Positions 1-11,100 of a stretch of 64,000 nt of DNA are shown one piece after another (position 1 is the stretch's first letter; every line of letters starts with the position of its first letter). The translations under genes were made by a program, and so were the position numbers. The notes under the pieces were generated by a model. That model worked only from the letters and a program-made list of their open reading frames with translations. It had not been told where the DNA came from and made no database searches. Where the stretch lies: assembly GCA_017979445.1 (NCBI GenBank), contig CM030719.1:24171996-24235995 (forward strand), in the 5' to 3' direction. Source of the DNA: Akebia trifoliata. Its lineage: Eukaryota; Streptophyta; Magnoliopsida; Ranunculales; Lardizabalaceae.

Positions 1-1079
1 AACATATGTAAAAACAATGGTTTTTCAAAACATTGTTAGAGATTTTGGATTGAGCTGATTTTTTTTGTGAGGATGGTCACTATGATGAGAAGATCATCCT
101 CACAAAAAATCAGCTTAATCTGAAACTTCTAAATCCATCGAAAGTGATTTACAAGTTATTAATAAAAATTGGTAAAAAATCGACAATCCACATTTTAAAT
201 CATTTTTAATGGGGTTTGAAGTTTCAGATTGAACTGATATTTTTTTCGGATGATCTTCCCATCATAGAGATCATCCTCACAAAAAATCAGCTCAATCCGA
301 AACTTCTAACCCATGTTTTAAAATTTTATTAATGTTACATTGTTTTTACATATGTTTTTTCATATCGCCCTTGATCTGACCCATATATATATATATGGGT
401 AGCGTTCAAGGGCAAACTTTTTAGCAAACTTTTTGGCAAAACATTTTTCAAAACATGGGTTAGAGGTTTTGGAATGGGCTGATTTTTGGTGAGGATGATC
501 TCTACGGTGAGTAGATCATCCTCACCAAAAATCAGCCCATTCCAAAACTTCTAACCCATGTTTACCAGCTGAAAAATCGTGGACCGTCCATTTTTTGTAA
601 ACTGTTTTTGATGGGGTTAGAAGTTTTGGAATGGGCTGATTTTTGGTGATGATGATCTCCTTACCGTAGAGATCATCCTCACCAAAAATCAGCCTATTCC
701 AAAACCTCTAACTCATGTTTTGAAAAATGTGTTGCCAAAAAGTTTGCTAAAAAGTTGGCCATTGAACGCCCCCTATATATATATATATATGGGAAATGTT
801 TAGCAACAAACATTTTTCAAAACATGGGTTAGAGGTTTTGGAATGGGCTGATTTTTGGTGAGGATGATCTCCGTAGAGATCATCCTCACCAAAAATCAGC
901 CCATTCCAAAACCTCTAACCCATGTTTTGAAAAATGTTTTGCCAAAATGTTTGTTGCTGAACGGGGCCCTATATATATATGTACATAGTGACCATCCTCG
1001 CGAAAAATCAGCTCAATTCAAAACCTCTAACCCATATTTTGAAAAACCATTGTTTTTACATGTCCCTTGAACCGTCCCT

Positions 1080-1125
<46 letters not shown>
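1..1125. repeat. Cluster of hairpin MITE-like elements in (TA)n tracts
   Basis: Three complete elements and one partial element lie in a row, separated by short palindromic (TA)n tracts near 383-398, 771-790 and 970-979 and a longer one at 1084-1125. All share a hairpin core reading roughly GCTGATTTTTGGTGAGG, then ATGATCTC, then its inverse. Element 1 (1-354) has terminal repeats AACATATGTAAAAACAATG and two hairpins (about 38-132 and 212-313). Element 2 (about 400-772) also has two hairpins (459-560 and 612-717). Element 3 (about 791-968) has one hairpin with perfect 61-bp arms (811-871 and 876-936) and a 4-nt loop. A partial unit lies at 985-1070. No transposase is encoded. Location next to (TA)n recalls the rice Micron elements; the family assignment is inference. 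Confidence 0.8.
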
Positions 1126-1129
<4 letters not shown>

Positions 1130-3135
1130 CAACGAAATCATCACATTGAAAAATCTGTGATCTCTCTATTTGAGTTTTTCGAATTAAAATGAATAGTTAA
1201 CCGGACTGGGAATTTTGTAAAAATTTGATAATATTTTGTAAAATTTGTCATTAATAAATATATTTTAAGATTATTTTTGAAAACTAAAATTTGGAGGCTA
1301 ATATATATTAAAGCTGCTTTAAATTTGTAAGATATTTTACAAGACAAAGGTTGATAAAGAGGTATACGCCTTTGGATTAAAGTCGTCAAGCCTAAGTTGG
1401 TGTCTTTGCATCTAGATTATGTCAACCTCAAGAGGTGTATCCTTGTCATTGTCACATAAAGTGTACGGCTGAGTTTTCCACTCCAAAAGAAAGAAGGAGA
1501 ATAAAAAAACCTAATGTAGGTCCAAGGGCTACTGTCATGGTTTCAATACTCGTCCAAGACCAAGTCGTATTGCTCAAGTCGTCTTGGTATCAGGCATGGA
1601 CGAGACGGATGGACAAGTTAATTTTTTTGATGAGACTTAAAACCCCATGTTCATTTTTCAAAATTTTGAACGAGATATTTTAAACTCATCCAAGACAATT
1701 TGGTATCTGACTTGGACAAGACATGCGAAACTGAGTTTTAAAACCATGCTTCTCTATGAACTCATGTGAGATAATACGATCTCCCAATTATAGATCTTAG
1801 GGAGATTTACCTGACAGACCCAACTGTTGCATTTTGTTACAAAAACTCTCTTGAAATTTTGATAACTCAACGGGAACATTGCTTTATCATGTTTGTCACC
1901 CAACAAACCTCGGAGTGGTGATGCTCGTCACAGAATTGAAATTCAGGCTATTAATTTGTTACTCAACAAAGCTCACATCAATTTTTGGCATTCAAAAACA
2001 TGATCGATTGACACAGAGTTATGAAGAAAAAAAGTCTAAGAACTTTGAAAAATAAAATTCTAAAAAATATTAAGTATCATCGTTGATTTTAGTTTAAAAT
2101 TTGAGAGTTCGGTGGCCCTCCATTTTCAACAGATTCGATCAAGCTCAAAATGTTTTTTTTTTTCCTTAATTTTTTCTTTTGAATATGAGTTTTTCCATGA
2201 AATATAGAAGACTGTGTGGGGTAGGATTTCCCATTTGATCATTCATGTGGGCTCAACAACCTTTAGTAAGATTTGAAATCTTACAAAATTAGTCACGCTA
2301 GTCTGATTCATAAAGTAAGGACAATATCTGAGTGACAAATTTGATAAAGTAAGGGAGTTTTTGTAATAAAATTGTAACAGATAGGTCTGCACGGAAAATC
2401 TCTCTAGATTTTATTCAAATTCTAACGCCAGGATTAGATTGTAGTGGGACATGCGGACCCAAATCTTCCTCCAAAGTAATTAGGTCATCAGCAAAGTGTC
2501 TTTAGAGAAAGGAGAAAAAAAATATCAAATGGCAAAGATGACAAAAATTGCATAAACACAAGAATTTATATGATTCGACAATATCCCTACGTCCACAGAT
2601 TAAAACGACAATTATTAATTTTTCTCTCAATTTTTACAATCCTAGAGGTTTCTATTTATAAAGTCGGGAATTACTAAAACACGTTTATCTCCCCCAAAAA
2701 ATAAAATAAAAATTTTGATTCGGATTTCAATTATTATTGGATACATGTCTATCATGTTAAAAAGTTAAACACAAAGACTATATACAAAAAAAAAATATAC
2801 CTATGTATATACACAAAATCCAATGATTGAAAATTATTCTCGAGAAAACTATCATTTGAATTTGTAGTATTAGATACGCATAAAATTCCGACCATTGGAT
2901 GTTGTCCTTACATGCTTGGTATTATGTACATATACTTGTTTCTTTAGATGAGTAATTTTCTACAAGTCACGAGAACCTGATCCTACGTATAAAAACACAA
3001 GTTTCTGTGTTAACTTGGTGAGTTGGTTCAAATGAATATCAATACTGAGACGACTTGAAATTCATTTGGGACAAGTCGAATGGGCCAAGTTTTGAGTCGA
3101 CTCAATAATTTTAAAAACCCTGAGTAAGACTTCCT
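1130..3135. other. Gene-free AT-rich stretch
   Basis: Only short ORFs without recognisable domains occur here. I see no splice-compatible coding signal, tRNA or clear terminal repeats. It is probably old, decayed intergenic sequence. Confidence 0.6.
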
Positions 3136-3143
3136 TTATCAAA

Positions 3144-3332
3144 GAATAGTGATAATATGATGCCTCCCTCCCTCTGATACACACACCCCCCTACGCCCCC
3201 ATCACAAAACAGTAGATCATTTGCCTTGGGATACATAAAAAAGATATATGATTATGCATATCCCGAGGCAAGTGATCTATGATCTTGTGATTGGAACGTG
3301 AGTCAGGTGGGGGCATCAGAAAATCATTACAC
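3144..3332. mobile_element. MITE with perfect 9-bp target duplication (Mutator-like size)
   Basis: A 189-bp palindromic element is flanked by a perfect 9-bp direct repeat TTTATCAAA (3135-3143 and 3333-3341). Its arms pair around a centre carrying the motif CCTTGGGATAC and its inverse ATCCCGAGG. One terminus (GGCATCAGAAAATCATTACAC) recurs inverted as the left end of the element at 62460. A 9-bp duplication is typical of the Mutator superfamily. The element has no coding capacity. Related hairpins lie near 54.5, 57.3 and 62.5 kb. Confidence 0.75.
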
Positions 3333-3344
3333 TTTATCAAATGA

Positions 3345-6100
3345 AGAAAAGGTATTAAAAACTGATAGGAGGTAATTAGTGGATTGAAGCCTTAGCAGCC
3401 ATGAAGTAGTGGAACAAATACAAAACTTTATGCGTTTAAATAAATAAATAAAAAAGAATCAAATCACACAATCCTCGACTTCACCGACACTGGATTTGGC
3501 CCCCACAAGTAATCTCACACACGTTTAAATTTTAGGATAAAATACTTCACTTTCTTGATTAAGATGAAGATCATCCGTCACACTTTGAAAAGTTAGCTAA
3601 GCATGGATATCTATTAGAGCACTTTGACACACACAGTGGATCAATAGATTTGGTATCATATAAGCAATCTTCTTACACTAACTAATCTTTTAATAATTGC
3701 CTTGCCTTATCTATAGTGCAAGATTATGGCCTCACTAGGAGAAATGGGTAGTTTTCATTCCATTCATCGTCGTCATCATCATCATTAGTTTAGGGTCAGC
3801 TAAACTAATTATGATCCTCAAGTCCAGTGTCAAGAGCAATGTATTTTATTTAGAGAGCATTTATACCTACTTTCACCATCTCAATCTATATTCTTTAGGG
3901 TCTTTCTATTGCTCATTTTAGAAATTTAAACTTTGATATGATCTCTTCTGTACTAGATATGTAATCAATCTTGGATGGAAATGTTCAAATCATTTCAATC
4001 AACTTTCTCTTGGTTTTTTGTCTATTGGATTTATTATTATTATTATTTTTTTTTTTGCAAATGCGTTCATTTATGACGTTATTGTTTTGTCAAGAAGTTT
4101 TCTTTTTAATGTGACCGATGCCGACAATGACATAACACTTCAAAAGTGTGCCCCTACTCTGATTCTATAGGCAACATCATCCTCAATTTTTCCATGATAG
4201 AAAATTTTGACACACCGCCCTCATGCATTAAAGCGGGATGTTAGGCATGTCTCTTTAGATTAAAAAAATATGAAAGGATGGCTTTCTAACTTTCACAAAG
4301 ATTAAGTATGAATGAGATTATTGCTTTAATTGGGATAAGAAAAACATGACGTCGATGATGATGATGATGATGAATGATTTATTTATTTATTTATATATTA
4401 AAATATGAAGAGATGGATTTTAAATTATCACTTTTGTGATATAAGGACCAAAGGGTCCATTTTTTGCTTCCAAACACGTTCTAACGAGGATCGGATGAAG
4501 AAAATATTGAGAAAATTAGTAGTGATTATGACTCAAAGTTTCATCTCAAAATGTTTCAACAAAACAATCCTCTTTTGATGTGGCAATAGAAGATTTCAAA
4601 ATTTTTGCGGAAGAAGACAGAGTTTAAATTGACATGAAAAATACAATATAATTAAACCCCCCTACATCTTGTTTTTAAGGGAATAGTTGCTTTGAAGAGA
4701 TTAGTTTTTCATGAGAAGAGTTGATCAAGTAAGTCAAATGAAAAAAAATGTGAATTTTTACCATAGAGAGATGCATGAATCTAAGAAAACCCCTTTTGAG
4801 TTTCTTCCTTATTTATTAATGGTACCTATTATGAGATGTTACTTTAAGACTTTAAGTCGAAATGACTGATTTCCTCTCATTCTTTTGATTTTTAATTTCT
4901 CCCACTTCATTTTTTACCTATTTAAACAGGAAAACCAATCATTTTCAACCCCCACGATTGGGTCATTAGTCATCGTTGTAGAGACTTTCTTTATGTTTTA
5001 AAGACTTTCCATATTACCTTTTCTTTCTATTTTTATTTTTATTTTTAAAAAGAAAAGTTAAATGTACAAATAGTAACTATTAGGGCTGCAATCGGATCAA
5101 AATTTGACCCCATTCGTAGTCCTAATTCCAATAGACTATTAACTAAGGAGTCGGTCTATTTGCACACATCAAAAATATCATTTATATCCAATTAAGTGAT
5201 TTAAAAAAAATTCAAATTACCTTTTTACCTTATTTTGATATATTGCACACCTCACCATCTCTCAAAAATATATATATATCAAAAATTCACTTCCTTTTTC
5301 TACCTTCATTGTTCTTTTTTTCTAGGTTATGTGAGAGGTTGAATCAATGTAGATTAGGTTTTAAGATTTTTTTTTTTTTTTTCAAGTTATCTTATTTCTT
5401 TTACTTTTTTGTATTTAATCATCGAGGAAGATGGAAAAAATCACTTTTAAAATTTTAAAATGACAATTTTGAATCGAAGAATTCGAAGATTTTTTGAAAA
5501 ATTTTGTTCGGTAGGTTTAGGATAAACGCGTTCTAGCAAATTCAGTAGGTACCTATAGAATATTACAAAATCAATTCGATAAGTACCTACCGAGCATAAC
5601 TTTCTCATGTAACGGTTTTGACTCGATTGAAAGTGTTAGAGTAAGAAAAATGAGTAAGTGTTGTTTGTTAAATTGAAAAAAATAAGTGTTGAATAGCATT
5701 AAGCGCTGAAACTTATAAGTACTAAATTTAAGTGTGAAAAAGTTGTTTGTTTAGATGCAGAATCATATTTGTTACAAATTACTGAAATTGGTAAATTATC
5801 TTTTTTACTCTTATAATCATATTATACATTATTTACACGTTTCAAATGCCTATTTCTTATTAAATACAATAAAATATATTATTTCTTATAAAATTAAAAT
5901 ACAATTCATTTTTAAATAATAAGTAATACTCAAAATTTCAATTTATAAATAATAAATTTCAAATAAAAAACAATAATGTCATATAAGTCACCAAAATTTG
6001 AAATCAACATTGAAAGAACTTAATTTTGGATGAATAATTTCGATGTAAATGAAGAATGTGTAATTATAAAAGCACCCCATGAATTAATAAGGGCAATCCA
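3345..6100. other. Gene-free stretch
   Basis: No gene is recognised. Simple (ATC)n near 3765-3786 and (GAT)n near 4350-4372 resemble the GAT-type tails of RTE LINEs, but no coding remnant is visible beside them. Short T- and A-rich runs are common. Confidence 0.5.
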
Positions 6101-6104
6101 CACC

Positions 6105-6405
6105 ATAGCCAATTTTTTTTGTCTCATATAGGTTAAAGTTTTTGAAATGAACCAATTTTTGGTGAGGATGATCTATATGGTCTAGAGATCATACTCATTA
6201 AAAATCAGCCCATTCCAAAACTTCTAACTATGTCAAAACTAGTTTCAAAAAAAAAAATGGACGATTTATGATTCTTGAATTTGTTTTGATGGGGTTAGAA
6301 ATTTCGTGATGGGCTGATTTTTGGTGATGATGATCTCCTCATTATAGAGATCATCCTCACAAAAAATCAACTCATTCCAAAACTTTTAACTCATATAAGA
6401 TAAAA
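6105..6405. mobile_element. Two-hairpin MITE, same core as the 1-1125 cluster
   Basis: Two imperfect hairpins (about 6125-6230 and 6290-6395) carry the GCTGATTTTTGGTGAGG-type core. The spacer resembles that of element 2 in the first kilobase. The ends (ATATAGGTTAAAG-like and its inverse) differ from the ends of the other copies. Confidence 0.7.
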
Positions 6406-6409
6406 ACAA

Positions 6410-7535
6410 TTTGGCCATAATATGGATTTATTAATTTGTGGGGGTGTTTATATACTTATTCATGGCATATAAGAGGTAATATCCTTTTAAGTATAAAGGC
6501 ATACTTGTCCATGCCTACAAAACGAAGGGTATACTTGTCCGTATCGAAAAAAGCAAAGTACTTACCGCTTCAGCACTTTTTTTTCAGCATCCAAATAGTA
6601 CTGAATTTTTTTCACTTATTTTCAGCAATAAACACTGAAAATATGGAGTAAACAAATACGCTATTTTGACAAAAAGTGCTGAAATTTTTTTTTCAACAAT
6701 AAGTACTGAAAAATAGTACAAACAAATACTACCTAAGATCAAAGCTTAAAATCCTCATTAAAACATTTCTAGATGTAAAGAAGAATAATAATAAATGAGA
6801 GAGAGAGGGGAGAAGAAGAAGAATAAGGAAAATGGTTCGATACCTTTAGGTGAGTGAAATAAAAAAATTCGGTTAAGGTACATTTATTAGGTGTGTATAG
6901 ATAGTTATTTTAAAGTTAAGGTGGGTATAACAAGCAAGTAACTATAATTGGCCATTTTTGTGTGTTTAAATAAATCCACCCTTAACCAAGAGGAAGATGA
7001 CTGAATTTATTGATAATTTTTTTTTTCTCACCGACATTTTCCTCATAGCGGCTCATAGGCTCTCCACTACATGACACAAACAGCCTAATGAGGGCAATTT
7101 TTAAAATTCAAGGATGACTTAATACATGTGGGCTAATTGAATTGATTTGGACATGTTTGATGAAGGCTGATTACAATCCCGATTATAAAAATATTCAAGT
7201 TTTACCACTTATGGGGATAGAGCAGTAGTTTAGCGACCTGGGTGTTTTCCTCAAAGTCGTGAGATGAGTCTCCTCACCCACGACTTAACCCAATACTCCC
7301 ATTTATTTTGGCCAGGGTAACGTTCAACAACCAACGCTTAGAGAGCCAACATTTTGTCCTATATGAGTTAAAAGTTTTGGAATTGACTGATTTTTTTGGA
7401 AGGATGATCTCTAGGGTTAGAAATTCTGTTTGGATTTGAATGATGTTGATTTAAGATTTTCTCAAAAGTATTTTCTGTTGATTTAAAATCCTTAAAAAAA
7501 AAAAAAATTTATTGCAGAACATACAATCTGCAACC
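6410..7535. other. Gene-free stretch with element fragments
   Basis: No gene is recognised. A half-copy of the hairpin element lies at about 7316-7425, beginning AACGTTCAACAACC and breaking off after one arm. The 6540-6740 stretch repeats the motif AGTGCTGAAA in both orientations, like the end of a decayed DNA transposon. Confidence 0.5.
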
Positions 7536-7536
7536 A

Positions 7537-7852
7537 AATCAGCCTATCAATGGATATTCGATTATCCAAATCCAATTCAAATAATCGAAAATTTTGGATT
7601 TCACATTTGAATTCAGATAAAATTTTATATTCCAATCTTTATTGGCTACAGATTCGGATATTGAGATATCCACTCCAATAATATCCAATTCGAATCCAAT
7701 TAGATATAATATAATATTAAATTCGACTAGGATGTTATCAGATATCCGATAAGATAATCAAATTCGAATATTGATTTAAAGTATGTCGGATTCGAATTGG
7801 AATATCAGATATTTTTTAGGATTCAAATAGTGCTATATCCATTGACAGCCCC
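7537..7852. mobile_element. Small non-autonomous DNA element, GGGCTGTCAATGG-type ends
   Basis: The left end (CCTATCAATGGATATTCG) and the inverted right end (GGGGCTGTCAATGGATATAG) form imperfect terminal repeats. The interior is a cryptic simple repeat of TATCCGAATTC-like words. There is no coding capacity. hAT-like by end sequence only; no clear target duplication was found. Confidence 0.45.
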
Positions 7853-8106
7853 ACACCCAAGCCACATTTTGGCAATATATAGATAACGCAAGATAAAACA
7901 GTCATGTTAGCATTATTAAGATTTCTTTACAAAAACAAAATTCTCATCTTTTTTTCTTTCATTTTTTATTTTTCTATTTCTCTTTCAAATGAATATCCCA
8001 AGACTAGTTATGAAACCAGTCTAACCATAACCCACAAAACACAGTAATCTTCTTAACCAATAATTTCTTAAAATATCCTACAATTTTGCTAAAACTAGAA
8101 ATTGCA

Positions 8107-11100
8107 TTATTGTGCAAAACGGCTTCCCGTTCCATCAAGAAAACGATCAGTGTGCCACCCTCTCATCTTCAGTTCGGACAAAAAAGAAGGGAACGTTCTA
8201 TCCATTTTGTCGTAAGCGTCTCTTAAGACACTTTCAGTCGACCCATATCCGGACTTCTCCATGTTTGCAGCATATGCAGCGACAAGCCATCCCCTCAATG
8301 CATCTTCCCCTGTTGCATTGTGCTCCAACATCATGTCAGTCCATTTACTTCCACGACTTATGAGAAATTTCTCCTCGGGGAAATATTTTTCTTAGTTCAC
8401 GAAGTTTCGAAGGCTTAATAACCTTATGCAGAGCCCTGCCCACCTTCACACTTCCAGCATCTTCGATGACTCGCCCGGGGAAGAGGAGATCTTCTCTGTA
8501 TCTTAAGTCAGTGGGACTTGATATTTTCCCGGACTGCAATGGGTTTTAACAAAGAAAGTATAAGAAAGAAGAAAAATATTCGGGAGAAGATTAAGAGAGA
8601 ATAGTTCACACCTTGACAAAATCGGCCACAACCATGGCTGTCCGTTGTGGATTCAAGGTGTTGACCGGAGCTGCTCGCATTTCTTCAACAACACTGTAAA
8701 TATGTATCACAGAAAGCAGCGGGCCAACTACCATCTACAAGAGTTAAAAATAATCACAACCGTTGGGACGGTCCATGTCTCATATAGTCTACAAAGTAGA
8801 TGACATGACCCATAGAATCTGTGATTGCTTGAAAAGATTGAACAGATGAATCTAGACAGAATCCAAAAGCACCTTTTAAATGGGTGAACAGTGGCATTAA
8901 TGACGACTATTTTGGGGGAAATAAGAAAAGACAATAAAAAAAAAGTAGATGGAATGAGTTCTAAGCGGATGTGCTGCACTAGTATTAAAAAAGAAACAAT
9001 TACAATGAAGCCTTCTACAATAAAAAAAATGGTGATTCTGAGGATATTAACTGTTGAAATAGAACTAAAGCACTTAATACTTCTCTTAAAAGGAGTACTT
9101 GACACTTGTGTAATCTGCAACCATAGTATGAGGATTTGAACTGTTGCAACAGAAACAAAGCAAAAAATTCTTCTCGTTCTTGTGAAACCATGTACTTACA
9201 ACTATATTTGTGAGAACTACAAGCATCTTCCACCTGACATGTCTAAACGTTATTATGCATTGTACAAGAAAATTTGACTGTCTGTTCTACTTCCGAACTT
9301 GATAATTGACTATGAAATTGGCAGAGTCAACTTAGCTCAGTTGGGTTCAAATATCTATGTATAACTTCTGATTTATATAAGTTGACTCCCTTACAAGTTA
9401 CAACCTATGCATGGACCCAGTTTTCTGTTGTCAAACAGTCTCAGACAGGTCAACACAGATAAACCCAACATGCAGGCTGATTTTGGACACAAAAAAAACA
9501 GGACCAACACATCTGATAATCGGATATATCAAAAAACAGATATACAAATACAAATATTATAGTTGATATACAAGGGTAATGGAAAAATATATTGAGATAA
9601 TTGAAGTATATTAGTCTACAGAAGCAGTATATTAACAACATCAAAAAACAGGAATAAAGAAATAAATTTAGCATTTGGATTAAAACATGGGTGGAACACA
9701 TGAACCAAATAGCTTAAAAAGAAATCAAAACATTCTATTTCAATTAGGCTATGGCTATGCATAAGACCAGTCTCTTGCTTGCTTCAGCATATTATTGGAT
9801 AATACTTGTATATCAGTGTTTTAAATGAGGAAGCATGGGCAAGGAAAGACATGGAATGGATTGATCTTGATTGGATCCAAATTATCTAGATTTGAATCTG
9901 ACTTTTCACATGGTGACCTGGATCCAGGTTCAGATCTGACTGGGACCCGTAACAAATAATGCATCCCAAGTTCCCAACCATGAGAACATGACCCAGACTT
10001 ACCTAACCCAATTTTAGAATGTTTGTGTAGCATTAATGGTAAAGATCCAATACAAACCAAACCTAACCTAAATCCTGCCGCTTCAACACAGGAAACAAAC
10101 AAGACCCAATCTCCTAATTGGATCAGACACCCTAGTGGGGTTCACATCATCCTGATTTTGCAAATGATTTGTTGTACTTTTTTTCCGTAAATCATTTGCT
10201 GAAATTCCTTAAGAATTTAGGTGATCCATGCAAATTTTTTGCAATGCAAATCATTTGCATTGTGTACAAAAAACCAGTAAAATTGATTTGAAACAATTAT
10301 TTGCTTTGGCAAATGATTTGCAGCATATCAAGCAGGGCCGTAGTTGAAAATTTAGTCTGTCCAATTAAACCCTTCTTCCATATCAACTTGCCATGTATCA
10401 GTAATTTACAGAATGCACTGGTTTTAGAGTTGAGGACCACTATAATAGGAAAACTCAGTGTGTATGGTTGGAAGGGAAAACATGGTATTCAAACGGTCCT
10501 GCCATTGGGAGAAAGAACAGAGAATGTGAATGGAATAACTCTTATTTACATGAGTCGAAGAGGTGGAAAAAAAAATTAACAAATTAAAATTATTAAGGCT
10601 CGACAAGAAAAAGCACAACTGAAATGACAGTCATCAACATATGCACCATGAGGCATTATTCTTAACACAAGGTAGAAAGCATGATGCATATGCCAAATGA
10701 CACTTTTAGCAAGCGTCGGTGCATTTTGGGGAATCCTCACCTCGAAGAGTAAATCTCAATTTACATTTGAAAAATAAAGGAAGACAAAATGAGGAATGTC
10801 CACGTACAAGAAATTCTTAAACTACATAGTGAAAATAACATATTGCACCTTTCCCTGTACTGACGAACAAATTGTGGATGCCAACTGAATGCCTGCTCCT
10901 ATCCCCACAACATTAAACAGAGTTGAGATCGCCTCCCCTTTTGCAAATAAGTCACTGAGATTGCCTTCTTTGGCAAAAGAAGAATATATTGGCAACCTGG
11001 TTGCCCTTGCTGCAACAACTGCCATTCCCTGTAATTTCACACAGATTGTAAAGGTATCTACGGAATGAAACTGACACATAAAAAAGAATGGTGGAATGCC

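Noticed and set aside
3765..3786. (ATC)n tract as an RTE LINE tail
   Set aside because: No upstream coding remnant could be found, so only the simple repeat is supported.
9333..9344. tRNA A-box-like TAGCTCAGTTGG
   Set aside because: No B-box at tRNA spacing and no acceptor pairing; the flanks form an unrelated short hairpin in a RUS2 intron.
9821..10102. 93-codon minus-strand ORF
   Set aside because: Lies within a RUS2 intron between well-joined exons and has low-complexity GGATCC-type words.
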